The notes under the pieces: generated by a model | The model's input: the letters and a program-made list of their open reading frames with translations, nothing else | Databases searched by the model: none | What the model was told of the DNA's origin: nothing | Translations under genes and position numbers: made by a program | Part shown: piece after piece, positions 15,699-15,816 of the stretch | Layout of the letters: each line of letters opens with the position of its first letter | How positions within the stretch are numbered: position 1 is the first letter of the stretch | DNA from: Phoronis ovalis | Taxonomy: Eukaryota; Phoronida; Phoronidae | DNA: 15,816 bases | Assembly: GCA_028565635.1 (NCBI GenBank) | Contig: JAOXYB010026102.1 | Span: 1-15,816 of the forward strand | Reading direction: 5' to 3'

Positions 15699-15816
15699 GT
15701 AAGCCAATGAGAGAAATCTCAATTTCATTAAAATGTATTTGGTATAAGGGCACAATTGATTTTCCCATCCACTTCTATAGTAAATTCATGTAATTTAAAT
15801 CATTATAAAAATTTCC
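15699..15816 (+). other. SF3A2 intron 4, 5' part
   Basis: It begins with the donor GTAAGC and is AT-rich to the window edge. The next coding exon is not in the window. Confidence 0.9.

Noticed and set aside
1-15816. tRNA, rRNA, CRISPR array, bacterial operon features
   Set aside because: None seen; the window is spliced nuclear animal DNA.

Overview
The window is eukaryotic, AT-rich nuclear DNA from an animal. Both genes are cut by short introns (about 110 to 880 bases) with GT-AG borders, and the proteins are metazoan in character. The animal-like splicing factor and the debris of an invertebrate-type LINE suggest an invertebrate, perhaps a mollusc or other spiralian. No taxon can be fixed from the sequence alone.

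Two genes stand head to head. On the minus strand, a gene whose coding part runs from 11657 down to 721 was assembled here from 15 coding exons. Every junction has consensus borders and a compatible phase, and the coding total is 5058 nt (1685 residues plus stop). The product is a very long F-box/leucine-rich-repeat protein. It has about 1280 mostly disordered residues carrying a four-cysteine zinc ribbon and a basic nuclear-localisation-like stretch, then an F-box, then about 12 cysteine-type LRRs to the C-terminus. It is probably a substrate receptor of an SCF ubiquitin ligase. I do not recognise a named orthologue, so no symbol is given. On the plus strand, from 13799 to beyond the right edge, is SF3A2, the U2 snRNP splicing factor 3a subunit 2. 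Its first four coding exons (182 residues) are present.

Region by region: 1-720 is 3' UTR and downstream flank of the F-box gene, with one plausible polyadenylation hexamer. 721-11657 is the F-box coding gene. 11663-12390 is its 5' UTR intron, which holds a decayed, antisense LINE reverse-transcriptase tail. About 12390-12760 is a compact shared promoter with YY1-like and ZNF143-like motifs and the short first exon of the F-box gene, which contains upstream ORFs. 12760-13773 is probably the SF3A2 5' UTR intron. 13774-15698 is SF3A2 exons 1-4, followed by intron 4 to the window end.

The most unusual structure is a 35-bp tandem repeat ending exactly at the 3' splice site of SF3A2 intron 3. Four upstream copies each carry an acceptor-like TAG or CAG followed at once by TAA. 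Given the intron phase, use of any of them would put a stop codon directly at the junction of a splicing-factor mRNA. No CRISPR array, tRNA, rRNA or intact mobile element was seen. The two genes share a promoter region, but nothing in their domains shows that their products act together.
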